Source of the DNA: CAYUMU01 sp964445985
GTDB lineage: Bacteria > Planctomycetota > Planctomycetia > Pirellulales > S012-138
Length of the DNA: 10,947 bases
Direction of reading: 5' to 3'
Assembly (NCBI GenBank): GCA_964445985.1
Contig: CAYUMU010000132.1
Location: 1 to 10,947 of the forward strand
Shown here one piece after another: positions 1-6,333 of this stretch; positions within the stretch are counted from its first letter, which is position 1, and every line of letters starts with the position of its first letter. The notes under the pieces were generated by a model. It was not told where the DNA came from, ran no database searches, and saw only the letters and a list, made by a program, of their open reading frames with translations. Made by a program: the position numbers and the translations under genes.

Positions 1-103
1 CCTGACCTTCGATGGCCGCGCCCCTTCCATGCGCCTCGCCGGCTTCCGGCCGATTTAGGCTCTGCTGCCTGCCGCAACGCTCCACCATTCTTGTCGAACA
101 ACC

Positions 104-820
104 GTGATGATGCGCGGCAGACTCGTCTCAATTGTGACCAACCTTCCGCCGAATTTGCCGCGATCTACTTTTTGCACAGGACGCGCCGCGGTGGCCACCT
201 CGTGGGATCGCCTATTGCGTGGCTTGTGGTTGTCTGGCTTGCGCCTGGGTGAAGCGCTCGAACTGTGGTGGGATGAGCGGCCCGACAAGATCAGCGTGGA
301 CTTGGACGGGGGCCGTCGTCCCATGCTGCGGATCCGTGCCGAACTGGAAAAGGGAGGGCAGGACCGCATTCTGCCGATCACCCCCGACTTCGCCGAGTTC
401 CTGCAGGAGACTCCCGAGGCCTTACGGCGTGGCCCCGTCTTCCGGCCGTTGGGGATGAGGGGCGACGAATGCCGCCTCGTGGATTATGTCGGCACTCAAA
501 TCGCAAACATTGGCGAAGCGGCCGGCGTGAAGGTGAACACCAGCCCCAAGGGCAAAGTGAAGTTCGCCAGCGCCCACGACCTGCGCCGTTCATTCGGTGC
601 CCGCTGGGCGCCGAAGGTTATGCCGGCTGTGCTGCAACAATTGATGCGCCACGAGTCGGTGGAAACGACCATGAAGTATTACGTGGGCCAAAACGCCGAC
701 GCCACCGCCGATGCCGTCTGGGATGCGTGGAACGGTCAACGTGTTAGCGGTTCTGTTAGCGTTTCCGAAAACCGCCCCCATGGCCACCAACAAGAAAAGC
801 CGCAACCCTTTGCGGATTAA
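104..820 (+). CDS. Tyrosine recombinase / phage-type integrase catalytic domain, probably 5'-truncated
   Basis: Site-specific DNA recombinase of the lambda-integrase superfamily, which breaks and rejoins DNA through a phosphotyrosine intermediate. The full catalytic set is visible in the 238-residue ORF: Arg47 in GLRLGE, Lys83 in ELEKG, His158 and Arg161 in HDLRR, His183 in MRHESVETT, and the nucleophile Tyr192 in KYYVG, nine residues after His183 as usual in the family. Homology-like sequence only begins near residue 30 (ATSWDRLLRGLW). The first ~30 residues look random, there is no N-terminal core-binding/SAM-like domain, and a stop lies upstream in the same frame at 56-58. I therefore infer loss of the N-terminal half and doubt that the protein recombines on its own. 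The ATG at 104 is only the first start available. The gene converges on tRNA-Pro with 12 bp between its stop and the mature tRNA 3' end. Catalytic-domain identity is certain; intactness is not. Confidence 0.85.
   Translation: MMMRGRLVSIVTNLPPNLPRSTFCTGRAAVATSWDRLLRGLWLSGLRLGEALELWWDERPDKISVDLDGGRRPMLRIRAELEKGGQDRILPITPDFAEFLQETPEALRRGPVFRPLGMRGDECRLVDYVGTQIANIGEAAGVKVNTSPKGKVKFASAHDLRRSFGARWAPKVMPAVLQQLMRHESVETTMKYYVGQNADATADAVWDAWNGQRVSGSVSVSENRPHGHQQEKPQPFAD
789..815 (-). terminator. Intrinsic terminator of tRNA-Pro
   Basis: On the minus strand, 17 nt past the mature tRNA 3' end, a perfect 6-bp stem (CCGCAA / TTGCGG, 800-805 with 810-815) closes a 4-nt loop and is followed by CTTTTCTTGTT. 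This is a textbook rho-independent terminator for the tRNA. It lies within the last codons of the convergent recombinase ORF. Confidence 0.65.
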
Positions 821-832
821 CGGCTTTACAAG

Positions 833-907
833 TCGGGGTGGGGAGATTCGAACTCCCGACCTTCTGGTCCCAAACCAGACGCGCTAACCAAGCTGCGCTA
901 CACCCCG
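833..907 (-). tRNA. tRNA-Pro (anticodon TGG)
   Basis: A complete 75-nt cloverleaf reads on the minus strand. The acceptor stem is CGGGGTG / CACCCCG, followed by discriminator A. The D stem is GCGC / GCGC, the anticodon stem TCTGG / CCAGA holds loop TTTGGGA, the variable loop is AGGTC, and the T arm is GGGAG-TTCGAAT-CTCCC. The anticodon TGG lies at 870-872 and reads proline CCN codons, with the usual purine (G37) after it. CCA is not encoded: the bases after the discriminator are CTT, so CCA must be added enzymatically. A clear intrinsic terminator follows 17 nt downstream, so the gene appears to be transcribed alone. A recombinase gene ends against its 3' side, suggesting that the tRNA served as an attachment site. 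Confidence 0.97.
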
Positions 908-1077
908 GAATATAATTGTGTACCCTTGGCTCGCTCGTTGAATTAACGAACGTCGGTTGCCCTGCATGTCAGACCTTAATCAGCCAAACAAGGTTCGGCT
1001 AGCAAATCAGAATCTATCGCACTTCGGCCGCAAAACAAAGGGGCTTGCATGGCTGCCGGTGGTTTTGAGCCCAATGG

Positions 1078-1419
1078 CTAGAGTTCTCCCATTGTGCTCA
1101 GGTCTGGCGGCTCTTGCCATTCCCCCCAAATTCGCCAGAAGTCTGGAAGTTCGTCCCCGTACAGGGCTTCCGCCGATCGATACAGTTCCAAGAGGGGGCG
1201 TCCCTCCTGCCTCTTCAGAGGAATGCCGGACTTCACCGCCAAATCCGTCACGGCGGCCAACAAAGCGCGGCTGGCCGCGGCTTTGTGGAACAGGTCGACA
1301 TCGGCGTCATGATCGTTCAATTTTCTTCCATTTCTCAGCCGCCGACGAAGGCCGGCCACTGCTGCGGGGATCGCGTAACCGCACCATGATTGTAGCATGG
1401 TTTCGCGTGGAAAAGCCAT
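1078..1419 (-). CDS. Hypothetical protein, 113 residues, doubtful
   Basis: I do not recognise this ORF. The start chosen is the ATG at 1419, 25 bp after the stop of the long minus-strand gene. The frame stays open further upstream, but that part overlaps the previous gene. No convincing ribosome binding site precedes it. The last ~75 residues (from NDHDADVDLF to DLSTMGEL) look protein-like: a helix-prone run with KAAASRALLAAVTDLAVKSG, a charged segment, and then a Trp-rich end (DFWRIWGEWQ). The first ~35 residues are Arg-rich and less convincing. It may be a small soluble protein co-transcribed with the 637-residue gene, or the 3' remnant of a longer decayed gene. No signal peptide or membrane segment is visible. 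Confidence 0.4.
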   Translation of the reverse strand: MAFPRETMLQSWCGYAIPAAVAGLRRRLRNGRKLNDHDADVDLFHKAAASRALLAAVTDLAVKSGIPLKRQEGRPLLELYRSAEALYGDELPDFWRIWGEWQEPPDLSTMGEL

Positions 1420-1444
1420 CGCAGGCAACGATGCGGCCCTTTCC

Positions 1445-3358
1445 CTATTCCACCTGCAGCAGGGGATCGATAACACCCTCTTCGCGATCGAACCGGCCCA
1501 CCACGTATTCGTAGTTTGTATTCAGGCCCAGCACCGTGCGACTGCCGCGCGACATGAGCGAGCGGTAGGCCAGCCATTGCTGCTCGCCGATTTGCACGCG
1601 GAAACCGCTGGCGTCGTCGGGTGGCAAGATTCGCCGTTCTTGAGCCACGGTCAGGGCTCGCCAGGTGCAGGCGTTGCGGCGCAGCCGGCGACCATCGAGG
1701 TCGATAAACAGCGGAGCGAAGAGTGCCCGGCCGTGCCCTTGCAGAACATAATCGAGAGCGCCGTCGTGCAAGGCGAACTCACCGCCGGCCGGGGCCGAAC
1801 GCCACTCCGGCAGGGCCAGCGGCAACAACAAGGCCCGGGGTTTGTCGTCTTTCAAACTGCCTTCGCGCGTGGTGGCGGCCGGTTCAAAGGACATGCCTGG
1901 GGCCAGAGGAAACCGGCTGCGAACCGAAAGTTTGCCGGGCTGCTGGGAAAGCAGCGCGTCGGCAAGCAGGGCAAAGCCATCTTGTCGGGCCAGCAGGAAT
2001 TGCCTTTGCAGGCGAACGCCGCTCCCCAGGGCCATTTCCAGTTCAAGATAGTCCACGTCGGAATCGGTTTCCCAGCACACGCAGGCCCAACCCTTGCTGG
2101 GCTGCAACCGTTCGCCATTCACATGCACTTCGGTGGTCCACGCTCCATTAAGCAAGCCGTGCCGGCCAATGTTCAATTCTGCTTCGATCTCGGCGCCGTC
2201 GTATCGAACTGCCAGCGAGGGGCTGGTCGATTGCCAATTGCGGCGCAGCAGCGCCGCTTCCGACCATTCCGAACTGTACGCCGCGGGCGTTTTTTTACTG
2301 AAAGGCTTCAGGCCCGCGGGGGCGTTGGCCTTGTATGTTGACTTCAGTCCCAAGCTACGATCTTCGAGCGAGGCCGCGTACCGCCAGGCGTCGGAGTCGT
2401 TGGCCTGGCGAAGGACGGCTTGCAACAGTGCGGGGCAGGCATCGCCTGCTCGTCCCTGGGCCAGCATGGCTCGCCCATCGGCTTTGCAGAATCTCAGCAG
2501 GTGCCCCGCCAGAAAGCGGTACTGGCCGCGACTGGCTTTGTTCCAGCCCGGTTCGGGCAACATTTGCAGCATGGCGGCGCAGCGCGTCCAGCAAGCTGCC
2601 AGCGGTCGAAAATAGGGCAACAATTGCGCGGCTGGCAAGCCTTCGCCGTCGAGCAGTTGCTCCAGTGCGTCGTTCAGAACCTGACGGCCCAACTCGGCCA
2701 GGCGCGCAAAGCACTCCATCTCCGGCAAGCCGGTGGCCAACGCCAGCGGCAACTCGCCTGCCAGCAACTGTTGCGTGAGCGCGGCCACGCGCGGCGTTTC
2801 GGACTCGATGGCCGGGAAACCGCCCACGGCATCTTCGGCCGTTTCGAACAATTGCTCCGCCAAGGCCCACCACGTTTCCGAGGGCAGCCACCGCGTCAAA
2901 CGCGGCAGCGCATAAGCCCAGGCTACGCACTCCGCCGCCCAACCCAAGGGCGGAATCGCCAAGTCCTGGAAGTTCATTGCCAACCGATCCGCCAACCAGG
3001 CCGTGGCTTCGTCGGCCATATTCCACTGCGGCGCCAAGCGGCCGCGGCGTGCCTTATGCAGTGCGGAAATGCGCGCTTCGGTGAGTCCCGCGGCCTCGGT
3101 TTCCACACCCTCGCTCAACTCGGGCAAGCACCACAAGAGCGGCGACCGTTTATCCTTCAGCAGCCAGGGCAGCGGCCCATCCTCGCGCTGCTTCAGGTAC
3201 TTGCGCCAGGCTTTCCATCCAGGGCTTTGCGACGACCACTCCTGTTCCTCGATCACAGCAGCAGGGACGTTGTCTTGCCACGCCACGCGCCCCGAAAAAG
3301 GGGTGGCCGAACTCGGTCGCGACGGTTGAGGGTGGTCAGGTTGGGTCGTAGTCGCCAT
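1445..3358 (-). CDS. Large hypothetical protein, helical N-terminal half and beta-rich C-terminal half
   Basis: The 637-residue protein has consistent coding character throughout but belongs to no family I can name with confidence. Residues 1-25 are a Pro/Ser/Thr-rich disordered lead without a signal peptide. From about 45 to 340 the sequence is rich in Ala, Leu and Trp with helix-like periodicity, including WLADRLAMNF and CVAWAYALPRLTRWL. From about 365 to the end it alternates in short beta-type strands, for example AEIEAELNIG, TEVHVNGERL, YLELEMALGS and YEYVVGRFDR. An all-helical domain followed by a beta-sandwich recalls the heparinase II/III-type polysaccharide lyase layout, but I see no catalytic motif to support that, so it is only a fold-level guess. 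No Shine-Dalgarno site precedes the ATG at 3358. The protein looks cytoplasmic. A short doubtful ORF follows 25 bp downstream. Confidence 0.8.
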   Translation of the reverse strand: MATTTQPDHPQPSRPSSATPFSGRVAWQDNVPAAVIEEQEWSSQSPGWKAWRKYLKQREDGPLPWLLKDKRSPLLWCLPELSEGVETEAAGLTEARISALHKARRGRLAPQWNMADEATAWLADRLAMNFQDLAIPPLGWAAECVAWAYALPRLTRWLPSETWWALAEQLFETAEDAVGGFPAIESETPRVAALTQQLLAGELPLALATGLPEMECFARLAELGRQVLNDALEQLLDGEGLPAAQLLPYFRPLAACWTRCAAMLQMLPEPGWNKASRGQYRFLAGHLLRFCKADGRAMLAQGRAGDACPALLQAVLRQANDSDAWRYAASLEDRSLGLKSTYKANAPAGLKPFSKKTPAAYSSEWSEAALLRRNWQSTSPSLAVRYDGAEIEAELNIGRHGLLNGAWTTEVHVNGERLQPSKGWACVCWETDSDVDYLELEMALGSGVRLQRQFLLARQDGFALLADALLSQQPGKLSVRSRFPLAPGMSFEPAATTREGSLKDDKPRALLLPLALPEWRSAPAGGEFALHDGALDYVLQGHGRALFAPLFIDLDGRRLRRNACTWRALTVAQERRILPPDDASGFRVQIGEQQWLAYRSLMSRGSRTVLGLNTNYEYVVGRFDREEGVIDPLLQVE

Positions 3359-3802
3359 GGCAGTTGCAGCAAATGGGGATGGGCTCTAGACGATAATGTG
3401 GTCGAGAATGGATGGACCGGTTTCCATTGCGTGACCCGCGGAGGCGATGAAACCATCGCCGGAATACTACCGCCCCGCCAGCAGGGCAGTCCACGTTTAA
3501 TAGACGCCACAATTCAAAGCGGCTATCCTAGCAAGTAGTTGCCGGTGTGACTGCCCCCTAAGAGTTGGTTCCTTTCGCGAACGCCTGGCGGAAAGCCTCA
3601 CCTAGGCTGCGACCGATGGTAGCCGCTGCCTGCCGCGCCCAGGTGAACGTATGGTTGCCAGGGGCGAGTGAGAACGGCCCGCGGTCGGGGCGTTCCCATC
3701 CCTTGGTAAAGTTAGAATAATTCCTTAGGCTTCGAATCGTCCGCTGTCTTCCACACAGGCTGAGCGAATCGTCTTTCCAAGCTGAATCAGGAGTGTAAGA
3801 AA
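3359..3802. other. Divergent intergenic region, no gene seen
   Basis: This 444-bp stretch separates the minus-strand 637-residue gene from the plus-strand lipoprotein gene and must hold both promoters. No ORF in it looks like a protein. An AT-rich patch at 3711-3722 contains TAGAAT (3713-3718), a possible -10 element 85 bp upstream of the lipoprotein start, but no matching -35 hexamer lies at the right distance. A small hairpin AGCCT-CACCT-AGGCT occurs near 3595-3610 without a T-run. Nothing else stands out. Confidence 0.5.
3789..3793 (+). promoter_or_regulatory. Shine-Dalgarno site of the lipoprotein gene
   Basis: AGGAG lies 9 nt before the ATG at 3803. It is one of the few strong ribosome binding sites in the window and fixes this start. 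Confidence 0.7.
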
Positions 3803-4999
3803 ATGAGTTTACGAACTTGGTTCTGCTTGCTGGCTTGCGTGGCCTGGCTCACCTCGGCAGGCTGTTCCGAAAAACCCACCGACCCCAAACCCAGCCCGAA
3901 TCCCACCACGGCGCCACCTTCCTCGCAGAATCGCTCGCCGATCCAACCCACCGCGGAGGTCGAAACCCCGCCGACCGGGTTGCCTTCGCCGACCAATACC
4001 GCGAGCGATCCGCCACAAGTTGCCACGGCGCCCAACCCCCCCATGACGAACGAAGACCCGTTCGCGCCGGGGGTTGAAACGCCCCCTCCCCCGAAAACCA
4101 ACGAGCCCCAGCCAACCCCCACCGAAGGTCCGGTGGAAGCCCCCTCGTTCCCGGCGCCAGGCGAAGGCCCCAAGATCGAGAACGATCCGCCCATTCAGCA
4201 GCGGCAACCGCGCCAGCCCATGGAGGCCCCGCCCGAGGCCAAAGGCCTGGTCCGTGTCACCCCCAAACACGATGTCTGGCTCGATGGCAAGAACAAGCGG
4301 GTCGTCTTGGGCGCCAAGGTGGTGCTGCGGCAGGGTCCGCTGGAGCTGTTCTGCACAATCGCCGAGCAGAAAGAGCACGAAGCCGTGTTGTCGGTGCTGA
4401 CCGAGGCCAAGTTTGTGCATGCGGCATTGCTCAGTTGGGGATTCGAGCCGGGGCACCCCGTCAAGTTTCGTCCTGAGTACGTTGCCGCCGAAGGCCCCGA
4501 GGTCGAAATCACCGTTCACTGGACCGACGAGAACGGCAAGCGACAATCGGCTCGGGCTCAAGACTGGGTTCGCGACGCCGATTCGGGCAAACCGCTGCAG
4601 TATCCCTTTGTATTCGGCGGCAGCGGCTTCTGGCAAGAAGAGCCGGGCGGACCTCAGTACTACCTGGCCGAAGGCGGCGACTTCATCTGCGTTTCCAACT
4701 TCCCCAGCGCCATGCTCGATTTGCCAATCCGCAGTTCCGACACCAACAACAGCCTGCTGTACGAAGCCTTCACCGACCGGATTCCGCCGCGCGGCACCGA
4801 AGTGGCCCTGGTGTTGACTCCCAAGCCCTGGAAGAAACCGGCCGCCAAAGAAGGCGCCGCAAACGAAGAGCCCGTAGAAGCGCCTCCGGCAGACGAAGGC
4901 ACGGCAACGCCCACGGCGCCCGCTGCCAAGGCGCCTGCTTTGGGCGACCCCACCACCGATGATTCCGTGGAAGCGCCCGCGTCAGACGACAAGTCGTAA
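3803..4999 (+). CDS. YdjY-domain lipoprotein with long proline-rich linker
   Basis: The 398-residue exported protein begins with a lipoprotein signal: MSLR, a hydrophobic core, then LTSAGC with Cys21 as the likely lipidated residue. The -3 position is Ser rather than the usual Leu, so this lipobox is relaxed. Residues 22-145 are low-complexity and rich in Pro, Thr and Glu, which suggests an extended tether. Residues ~146-345 match what I remember of the YdjY domain common in planctomycetes: VVLRQGPLELFC, KEHEAVLSV, VHAALLSWG, VHWTDENGK, QDWVR, FVFGGSGFW, GGDFICVSNFPSAMLDLP and the closing RGTEVALVLTP. The function of this domain is not established. The tail (346-398) is Ala/Pro/acidic, with two PVEAP / SVEAP repeats resembling GPVEAP in the linker. 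It is followed 47 bp later by an exported phosphoesterase, probably in one transcript. The start is set by AGGAG 9 nt upstream. Confidence 0.9.
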   Translation: MSLRTWFCLLACVAWLTSAGCSEKPTDPKPSPNPTTAPPSSQNRSPIQPTAEVETPPTGLPSPTNTASDPPQVATAPNPPMTNEDPFAPGVETPPPPKTNEPQPTPTEGPVEAPSFPAPGEGPKIENDPPIQQRQPRQPMEAPPEAKGLVRVTPKHDVWLDGKNKRVVLGAKVVLRQGPLELFCTIAEQKEHEAVLSVLTEAKFVHAALLSWGFEPGHPVKFRPEYVAAEGPEVEITVHWTDENGKRQSARAQDWVRDADSGKPLQYPFVFGGSGFWQEEPGGPQYYLAEGGDFICVSNFPSAMLDLPIRSSDTNNSLLYEAFTDRIPPRGTEVALVLTPKPWKKPAAKEGAANEEPVEAPPADEGTATPTAPAAKAPALGDPTTDDSVEAPASDDKS

Positions 5000-5046
5000 C
5001 TGCCGTCTCCCCGTTCGGTTCTCCATTGAAATTGGTCGCAACGCCC

Positions 5047-5931
5047 ATGCCGTCGTCCTGGTCTCGGCCCCATAGCCGCCGTGCTTTTCTTCAGAACGGT
5101 TCGCTGTTTCTGCTCGCCGCCGGCGCCACCGATTTGCTGGCGGCCCCAGATCGCGCGCCCCAAGTGCGGGCAGGTCTGATCACCGACCTGCATTACGCCG
5201 ACAAGCCCACCGCCGGCACCCGGCATTACCGCGATACGCTTGGCAAGCTTACCGAGGCCGCCGGGCAATTTGCCAGGGAAAAGCCCAACTTCCTGGTCGA
5301 ATTGGGCGACTTCATCGACGCGGCCGCCTCGGTCGAAGTGGAGCAGGGTTACCTGGCGAAGGTCCATCAGGTCTTCGCCCAAGCGCCCGGTCCCAAGCAT
5401 TACGTGCTCGGCAATCATTGCGTCGATATGTTGACCAAGGAAGAGTTCCTGCAAGGCGTGGGTCAACAGAAAACGTACTATTCGTTCGACCAGGGCGCGT
5501 TTCACTTTGTGGTGCTCGATGCGTGCTTTCGCAGCGATGGCAAACCCTACGGTCGGAAGAATTCGCAGTGGACCGACGCCAACCTGCCTGCGGAAGAGTT
5601 GGCCTGGCTGAAAGACGATCTGCGATCGAGTGGCAAGCCGACGGTGGTGTTTGCCCATCAGCGGCTGGATGACGCCGGCCAACATGCTGTAAGGAATGCC
5701 GTGGCCGCGCGTAAAATTTTGGAAGCCGCGGGCAACGTGCAGGCGGTCTTTCAAGGTCACAGTCACAAGAACGACCACCAGGAAATCGGGGGCATCCATT
5801 ACTGCACCCTCGTGGCGATGGTCGAAGGCGCCGGCCCCACCAGCAGTGGCTACTCCCTGCTGAAGTTGTTCGCGGACGGTTCGATCGAGGTTACTGGCTA
5901 TCGCAACCAGGCCAAGTATCGTTGGCGCTGA
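5047..5931 (+). CDS. Calcineurin-like metallophosphoesterase with Tat-type signal
   Basis: Predicted exported phosphoesterase of the binuclear-metal calcineurin-like superfamily. The 294-residue protein carries a twin-arginine signal (SRRAFLQ at residues 10-16, then SLFLLAAGATDLLAA), so it is probably exported folded. Metal motifs appear in order: Asp47 and His49 in ITDLHYAD, Asp88 in ELGDFID, Asn123 and His124 in LGNHCVD, His204 in FAHQRLD, and His238 and His240 in QGHSH. The usual Asp/Glu after GNH is Cys125 here. The YYSFD-FHFVVLDA segment resembles the CpdA / Mn-dependent ADP-ribose pyrophosphatase-like branch, but the substrate cannot be told from sequence. I chose the ATG at 5047; a TTG at 5026 would only add seven residues before the signal. 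No Shine-Dalgarno site is visible. It follows the YdjY lipoprotein by 47 bp, so co-transcription and a joint envelope role are likely. Confidence 0.9.
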   Translation: MPSSWSRPHSRRAFLQNGSLFLLAAGATDLLAAPDRAPQVRAGLITDLHYADKPTAGTRHYRDTLGKLTEAAGQFAREKPNFLVELGDFIDAAASVEVEQGYLAKVHQVFAQAPGPKHYVLGNHCVDMLTKEEFLQGVGQQKTYYSFDQGAFHFVVLDACFRSDGKPYGRKNSQWTDANLPAEELAWLKDDLRSSGKPTVVFAHQRLDDAGQHAVRNAVAARKILEAAGNVQAVFQGHSHKNDHQEIGGIHYCTLVAMVEGAGPTSSGYSLLKLFADGSIEVTGYRNQAKYRWR

Positions 5932-5946
5932 CCGGCGAAATCCTCA

Positions 5947-6036
5947 TAGCGCGTGGCTGGGGTCAAGTTGTGGTTCAGCGAACTTACTATTATCCAATAA
6001 CTCAGCCCACAACTTGCCCCCAGTGGAACCTCGCTA
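5947..6036. repeat. Imperfect 90-bp inverted repeat (MITE-, REP- or structured-RNA-like)
   Basis: Two 17-bp arms, 5957-5973 (CTGGGGTCAAGTTGTGG) and 6007-6023 (CCACAACTTGCCCCCAG), are reverse complements with one mismatch, separated by 33 AT-richer bases. After an internal mismatch, the outermost TAGCG (5947-5951) and CGCTA (6032-6036) pair again. A small GTTC-AGC-GAAC hairpin sits in the loop (5973-5983). There is no T-run, so it is not a standard intrinsic terminator. It fills the gap between the phosphoesterase stop and the small gene whose GTG starts at 6038. The shape fits a miniature transposable element, a REP-like unit or a folded 3' UTR. A second copy would be needed to choose among these, and I see none in the window. 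Confidence 0.65.
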
Positions 6037-6037
6037 A

Positions 6038-6277
6038 GTGCGAGCCGAAGAATTCGCCATTTTGTCCAGCGGCGAGAATACCTATCTACAATGCTTCGAT
6101 GCGCCCGAGCCCGACTGGGAATACATTCTGGAATTTCAAGAGGGCTCCGTCGACGAGCATTACACGGCGGTCGATCATCCGATCACGCTGGACCGCGTGG
6201 TGGCGGCCTTTACCAAATTCTTGCACGGTGATGCGACCTGGCGCGACGACTTTCAATGGGAAAAGATCGAGGTTTAG
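6038..6277 (+). CDS. Small hypothetical protein, 79 residues
   Basis: The GTG-initiated ORF has clearly protein-like composition, unlike the overlapping frames. It is acidic and aromatic-rich, with a likely beta-rich first half (AILSSGENTYLQCF, WEYILEFQEGS, EHYTAVDHPI), a helix (LDRVVAAFTKFLHG) and a C-terminal TWRDDFQWEKIEV. The order resembles small cytoplasmic proteins of the Imm1-like type, with a YLQ..EY strand pair, a short helix and a terminal Trp motif. That is a weak resemblance and I do not assign a function. There is no adjacent toxin. The codon just before the GTG is an in-frame TAA at 6035-6037, whose first two bases are the edge of the 90-bp palindrome, so the true N-terminus may have been cut off. 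No Shine-Dalgarno site is visible. The transhydrogenase ATG lies 56 bp downstream. Confidence 0.6.
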   Translation: MRAEEFAILSSGENTYLQCFDAPEPDWEYILEFQEGSVDEHYTAVDHPITLDRVVAAFTKFLHGDATWRDDFQWEKIEV

Positions 6278-6313
6278 TTCTCTCTCACCGCCTGTGGGTT
6301 TCCGTGAGTAAAT

Positions 6314-6320
6314 GGGAGGA
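6314..6320 (+). promoter_or_regulatory. Probable ribosome binding site of the transhydrogenase gene
   Basis: GGGAGGA ends 13 nt before the ATG at 6334. The spacing is long but this is the only purine-rich site nearby. It favours ATG 6334 over the in-frame ATG at 6256, which would overlap the preceding gene. Confidence 0.45.
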
Positions 6321-6333
6321 AGTGCAAGACCCA

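Noticed and set aside
2..58. Short open frame ending in TAG at 56-58 that could be the C-terminus of an upstream gene (…GRAPSMRLAGFRPI).
   Set aside because: Only 18 codons are visible and there is no recognisable motif, so it cannot be supported from this window.
780..887. 35-codon plus-strand ORF running through the tRNA (ending with GEIRTPDLLVPNQTR).
   Set aside because: It is the antisense translation of tRNA-Pro, a well-known phantom peptide seen in many genomes.
908..930. AT-rich TATATT just before tRNA-Pro as its -10 promoter element.
   Set aside because: It ends two bases before the mature tRNA, so transcription would start inside the tRNA. It is more likely part of the 5' leader.
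957..1514. 185-residue plus-strand ORF.
   Set aside because: Composition is Arg/Pro/Ser-rich and unstructured, and it is the complement of better minus-strand frames.
2420..3538. 372-residue plus-strand ORF opposite the 637-residue gene.
   Set aside because: Gln/Arg-rich shadow frame. High GC makes long antisense frames common, and the minus-strand reading is far more protein-like.
4660..5799. 379-residue minus-strand ORF across the lipoprotein and phosphoesterase genes.
   Set aside because: It spans two well-supported plus-strand genes and shows no motif.
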